Shown in pieces: positions 5,903-7,387 of a stretch of 7,387 nt of DNA; positions within the stretch are counted from its first letter, which is position 1, and each line of letters opens with the position of its first letter. Both the position numbers and the translations under genes were made by a program. This DNA comes from Syntrophomonas sp. Its GTDB lineage: Bacteria > Bacillota > Syntrophomonadia > Syntrophomonadales > Syntrophomonadaceae. The notes below the pieces were generated by a model. It was not told the DNA's origin and ran no database searches. It was given only the letters and a program-made list of their open reading frames with translations. The stretch covers positions 1-7,387 of the forward strand of contig JAQVXF010000053.1 of assembly GCA_028709355.1 (NCBI GenBank). Direction: 5' to 3'.

Positions 5903-6187
5903 TTAGGACTCGGGGACACTCATGAAGAATTTCAAAGGGAAATTGTAATCCAAAGTGCCGTCTTGCAACTTTTCCTCCAGTTCCTTGGCGAAAACCAGGG
6001 GGATGCCGGCCACCTCCAATAATACATCGTCTTGGTTATGGGACTCATCCAGAGTCACCACCAGCTCAGGCTTGCCGCCTCAGGTTTTGCCGGGCGAACT
6101 CACCCGTACCCGGGCTTCGGGAGGTATCTTGCCTTTGGACTGGCCCTTCTTAAATTTGTTCCAAGCAGTCTTGGTTACTGTGATCAT
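5903..6187 (-). CDS. HesB/IscA-like selenoprotein (in-frame TGA read as selenocysteine)
   Basis: Translating the minus strand from the ATG at 6187 gives 35 residues, a TGA (6082-6080), then 58 residues to a TAA (5905-5903), 94 in all. The context of the TGA is PGKT-U-GGKPELVVTLDE, followed by DDVLLEVAGIPLVFAKELEEKL. HesB-like proteins have CGGP-LGLVLDE at this place, then a similar V-L-V-G-hydrophobic-V/F-D/A-KEL pattern, so the TGA replaces the conserved cysteine. Homology continues unbroken in the same frame on both sides, which argues against a nonsense mutation. A hairpin, GACTC-TGGAT-GAGTC (6056-6042), starts 24 nt after the TGA and shows GG in its loop, as bacterial SECIS elements do. 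A GGGTGAG ribosome site lies 4 nt before the ATG. IscA/HesB proteins bind iron or Fe-S clusters; the role of this small selenoprotein branch is unknown to me. An ordinary gene caller would split or miss it. Confidence 0.82.
6042..6056 (-). promoter_or_regulatory. Candidate bacterial SECIS hairpin
   Basis: Five perfect pairs (GACTC with GAGTC) enclose the loop TGGAT on the minus strand, inside the coding sequence. The loop begins 29 nt after the TGA, within the roughly 16-37 nt window described for bacterial SECIS elements, and has the expected G residues. An outer GGT/ACC pairing can extend it. A second, closer hairpin, CTGAGGC/GCCTGAG with one G-G mismatch, spans the TGA itself (about 6083-6065). 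Confidence 0.6.
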
Positions 6188-6402
6188 ATTACTCACCCGC
6201 CTTTCCAAGTTGTTCCCGTTCCGAATAGGTCCTGGACTTCATCTGCCTTTATTATATCCGGTAATGCCCAACCGTGTCCTGATCTTCGCCGGGCAGCACT
6301 ACTCCATTTCGGTCCTTGATGAGTCGCCGCTCCAGGCTGTGATAAGCTATAATGAAGGTGTGAACTAATGTCGAATACTGGATGGAGAAGGAGGCGGGAA
6401 AG
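6188..6402. other. Divergent promoter region between selenoprotein and small-protein genes
   Basis: This 215-nt gap serves two genes that point away from each other. The minus-strand side has a good -10 (see the promoter at 6251-6280). The plus-strand side has a perfect TATAAT at 6348-6353, but no recognisable -35 at the right distance. No structured RNA was recognised. Confidence 0.4.
6251..6280 (-). promoter_or_regulatory. Likely promoter of the HesB-like selenoprotein gene
   Basis: On the minus strand a perfect TATAAT (6256-6251) follows AGGACA (6280-6275, four of six -35 bases) with an 18-nt spacer. Transcription would start about 55 nt before the ATG at 6187. Confidence 0.5.
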
Positions 6403-6627
6403 ATGGCTGGGAAGATTTTTATCCGGGAGAGACGGGAAGTCGCTCAAGGCGAAAAGAAACCGCGCTTCGTGGTGGTCGGGACGGCGGGAGCCGACCTGAA
6501 GATCTTCACCAAACACCTGCGCAAGATGGAGATCGAACAGATTGCCCAGATGATCGGGGCAGAATTGATTATCCTGGATGCAGGCAAGGACGATGAAGAG
6601 GCGGAGGTCGGGGAAGAAGACGATTAG
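6403..6627 (+). CDS. Small hypothetical protein with acidic tail
   Basis: The start at 6403 is chosen because GGAGG lies 8 nt upstream; an upstream in-frame ATG at 6382 overlaps that ribosome site region and is less likely. The product has 74 residues. It begins MAGKIFIRERREV, continues with a basic patch and a predicted beta strand (RFVVVGTAG), then a lysine-rich helix (KIFTKHLRKMEIEQIAQMIG), a second strand (AELIILDAG), and ends in a run of aspartate and glutamate (DDEEAEVGEEDD). No membrane segment, cysteine or signal peptide is present. The strand-helix-strand core looks like a compact real protein and resembles small uncharacterised proteins of Clostridia that I recall only vaguely. It is divergent from the selenoprotein gene. 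Function unknown. Confidence 0.75.
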   Translation: MAGKIFIRERREVAQGEKKPRFVVVGTAGADLKIFTKHLRKMEIEQIAQMIGAELIILDAGKDDEEAEVGEEDD

Positions 6628-6694
6628 CCCGTTCCCCACCGGCGGGATCTGCCAATCCCGGCTGGATTTGGTTGAGGGGCAGGAATTCCCCTGA

Positions 6695-6724
6695 TCGACG
6701 TCGAAGCCTAAACACAAATAAAAT
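6695..6724 (+). promoter_or_regulatory. Possible promoter of the tandem riboswitch leader
   Basis: TCGACG (6695-6700, four of six -35 bases) and TAAAAT (6719-6724, five of six -10 bases) are 18 nt apart. Transcription would start near 6731, immediately before the first aptamer's closing helix, which is where it should be. Confidence 0.35.
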
Positions 6725-6730
6725 GAGAGC

Positions 6731-6828
6731 GATGCTCCGAGCCCGCTGACCTAAAGCCGCGGTCAAGGTCATCAGGCCGCTGGTGTGCCGGGAAACAGGT
6801 ACGCCTCCCGATCTGGTAAGGAGAAGCT
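6731..6828 (+). promoter_or_regulatory. Moco/Tuco-class riboswitch, first of a tandem pair
   Basis: It shares with the aptamer before the ABC operon the blocks GCTCCGAGCC (6734-6743), GCCGGGAAAC (6787-6796), GCCTCCC (6803-6809) and TGG-AAGGAG (6814-6823, with T in place of one A). P1 is CTCC (6735-6738) with GGAG (6820-6823). One arm is TGACC (6747-6751) with GGTCA (6761-6765). The other is GGTGTGCC (6782-6789) with GGTACGCC (6798-6805), eight pairs with two G-U, presenting GGGAAACA in its loop. Bases AGCCCGCTGA (6740-6749), inside the aptamer, can instead pair with TTGGCGGGCT (6847-6856), the 5' arm of the next terminator, giving a ready antiterminator. That predicts an OFF switch: ligand folds the aptamer, frees the terminator arm and stops transcription. 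Confidence 0.85.
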
Positions 6829-6848
6829 GCCTCTAGCCTAATAATATT

Positions 6849-6879
6849 GGCGGGCTGCTTTTCGCAGGCCGCCTTTTTT
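6849..6879 (+). terminator. Intrinsic terminator of the first tandem riboswitch
   Basis: GGCGG (6849-6853) pairs with CCGCC (6869-6873) and CTGC (6855-6858) with GCAG (6864-6867), separated by one G-G mismatch, with loop TTTTC and then TTTTTT (6874-6879). It begins about 20 nt after the aptamer, a textbook expression platform. Confidence 0.9.
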
Positions 6880-6917
6880 CCGCCGCCATCGATAGTGCCG
6901 CCACAACTATATAGCGA

Positions 6918-7016
6918 GGGTTCCGAGTCTTTATTCCTGCAGCCATCACCGGCATGGAAAAAGATCGACCGGCCGATTAGGAAACAGATCCGCCGCCAGC
7001 ATGGAAAGGAACAACC
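6918..7016 (+). promoter_or_regulatory. Moco/Tuco-like riboswitch, second of the tandem pair
   Basis: The core blocks recur in the same order: GTTCCGAGTC (6920-6929), AGGAAACAG (6979-6987), CCGCCGCC (6990-6997, one base off the GCCTCC form) and TGGAAAGGAAC (7002-7012). P1 is GTTCC (6920-6924) with GGAAC (7008-7012), and GG/CC beyond an AA bulge. Note that GTTCC/GGAAC replaces GCTCC/GGAGC of the other aptamers with pairing kept, which is covariation. The GGAAAC loop is carried by CGGCCGAT (6970-6977) with ATCCGCCG (6988-6995), seven pairs and one C-C mismatch. The other arm has TCTTT (6928-6932) with AAAGA (6960-6964). It is more divergent than the other two, so ligand binding may be weaker or altered. 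Confidence 0.7.
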
Positions 7017-7038
7017 CCGGGGAGCGATAACTCCTATT

Positions 7039-7075
7039 AAGCTGGAAGAGTGTGTCTTGGCCAGCTTTTTGTTTT
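7039..7075 (+). terminator. Intrinsic terminator of the second tandem riboswitch
   Basis: AAGCTGG (7039-7045) pairs perfectly with CCAGCTT (7061-7067); inside, AAGA (7046-7049) pairs with TCTT (7055-7058) around GTGTG. A T-rich tail (TTTTTGTTTT, 7066-7075) follows. It begins about 25 nt after the second aptamer. CCAGC inside that aptamer (6996-7000) can pair with GCTGG of this stem, a possible but short antiterminator. Confidence 0.85.
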
Positions 7076-7165
7076 GAAGAGATGTTGGGACCATAAATCC
7101 GGAAGGGGTGATATCCAAGCCAACTGCAATCGTATCAATTCAGATAATGAGAGGAGGAGGAACTA

Positions 7166-7387
7166 TTGAACAGACGTTTTAAGAAGAGCTGGGCGGCGCT
7201 GCTGATCACGATGTTGGTGGTGATGGCGGCGGTATTCAGCCCCGGGGCAGCGCAAGCCGCCACTACCGACATTTTGTACGACGGCACCGTCAATCTGGTT
7301 GCTGCCGATTCCTTTGAGGCCACCGCCTATAACTCCAGCAGTAAGTACACGGTCAGCGAGGCCACCCCCCTGGGGGCACTGCAGGCG
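7166..7387 (+). CDS. Secreted protein, partial (3' end beyond window)
   Basis: A TTG at 7166 preceded by a very strong GAGGAGGAGG ribosome site opens a frame that runs to the window edge (74 codons). The first 31 residues are a Sec signal peptide: basic MNRRFKK, a hydrophobic core (LLITMLVVMAAV) and a cleavage-type end GAAQA before ATTD. The mature part begins DILYDGTVNLVAADSFEATA, then YTVSEATPLGALQA. This resembles secreted proteins with short beta-rich domains such as the DUF4430/transcobalamin-like C-terminal family, whose members share a T-LGAL-A pattern; too little is visible for a firm call. The gene is preceded by two Moco/Tuco-class riboswitches with terminators, so its product should be made when the cofactor is scarce. 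No ATG gives a full signal peptide, so callers that ignore TTG will misplace the start. Confidence 0.75.
   Translation, partial: MNRRFKKSWAALLITMLVVMAAVFSPGAAQAATTDILYDGTVNLVAADSFEATAYNSSSKYTVSEATPLGALQA

Larger units (their letters stand above)
6628..7165 (+). other. 538-nt leader with tandem riboswitch-terminator units
   Basis: This long non-coding stretch holds, in order, a CGGGAT/ATCCCG hairpin (6643-6648 with 6655-6660) without a T-run after the small-protein gene, a possible promoter, a first Moco/Tuco aptamer, a terminator, a second Moco/Tuco-like aptamer, a second terminator, and about 90 nt of plain leader up to the secreted-protein gene. The repeated aptamer-terminator plan means transcription must pass two sequential checkpoints. 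Confidence 0.7.

Noticed and set aside
5903..6187. Reading the HesB-like gene as a pseudogene broken by a nonsense mutation.
   Set aside because: The TGA is at the exact position of the conserved cysteine, the frame is otherwise intact with good family motifs on both sides, and a SECIS-like hairpin follows.
6643..6660. CGGGAT/ATCCCG hairpin after the small-protein gene as a terminator.
   Set aside because: The stem is good but no T-run follows, so termination there is not supported.
6900..7077. A 76-codon plus-strand frame across the second tandem aptamer.
   Set aside because: It covers the conserved RNA blocks and the terminator, has no ribosome site, and its translation shows no protein-like pattern.

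Overview
This window looks like part of a chromosome from an anaerobic, Gram-positive-type bacterium, most likely a Clostridia member of the Peptococcaceae/Syntrophomonadaceae/Moorella kind. That placement is inference. It rests on strong purine-rich Shine-Dalgarno sites, TTG start codons, intrinsic terminators, RNA-based regulation typical of Clostridia (Moco/Tuco-type and NiCo-type riboswitches) and a probable selenoprotein. No database search was possible, so all family names come from motif recognition.

Layout, left to right. (1) Positions 1-430, minus strand: the start of a TrmO/TsaA-family (UPF0066) gene, cut by the window edge and using a TTG start. (2) Positions 517-2991, minus strand: a tightly overlapping three-gene operon, transcribed in the order ATPase, lipoprotein solute-binding protein, permease. 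It is a NitT/TauT/SsuABC-type ABC importer and probably reads on into the TrmO gene. (3) Positions 2992-3458: the leader of that operon, holding a Moco/Tuco-class riboswitch (about 3231-3327) and an intrinsic terminator (3121-3150). (4) Positions 3459-4457, plus strand: a bile-acid:sodium-symporter-fold membrane transporter. (5) Positions 4504-5650, plus strand: a promoter overlapping a perfect 12-bp palindrome, a NiCo riboswitch (about 4583-4662), then a cation diffusion facilitator metal exporter starting at 4724. (6) Positions 5903-6187, minus strand: a HesB/IscA-like gene with an in-frame TGA exactly where the family has its cysteine and a hairpin downstream; I read it as a selenoprotein of 94 residues. 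(7) Positions 6403-6627, plus strand: a small acidic-tailed protein of unknown function. (8) Positions 6731-7075, plus strand: two further Moco/Tuco-class aptamers in tandem, each followed by its own intrinsic terminator. (9) Positions 7166-7387, plus strand: the start of a secreted protein gene, cut by the right edge, which this tandem leader would control.

How it fits together. Three aptamers of the same molybdenum/tungsten-cofactor class sit in 3.8 kb. One precedes an ABC importer not of the usual ModABC/TupABC/WtpABC type, and two in series precede a secreted protein. This suggests an uncharacterised cofactor-responsive uptake system (metal oxyanion, or a cofactor/precursor) made of an ABC importer plus an exported partner. 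The same window handles Ni/Co export under NiCo control and encodes a selenoprotein. That combination of W/Mo, Ni, Co and Se fits a metal-heavy anaerobe with formate dehydrogenase, CO dehydrogenase or corrinoid chemistry. The link between the three aptamer-controlled loci is inference; the aptamer motifs, terminators and in-frame TGA are directly visible.

Stretches without genes: 431-516 (86 nt, no terminator seen), 2992-3458 (riboswitch leader and divergent promoter region), 4458-4723 (promoter and NiCo leader), 5651-5902 (convergent gap, nothing recognised), 6188-6402 (divergent promoter region) and 6628-7165 (tandem riboswitch leader).
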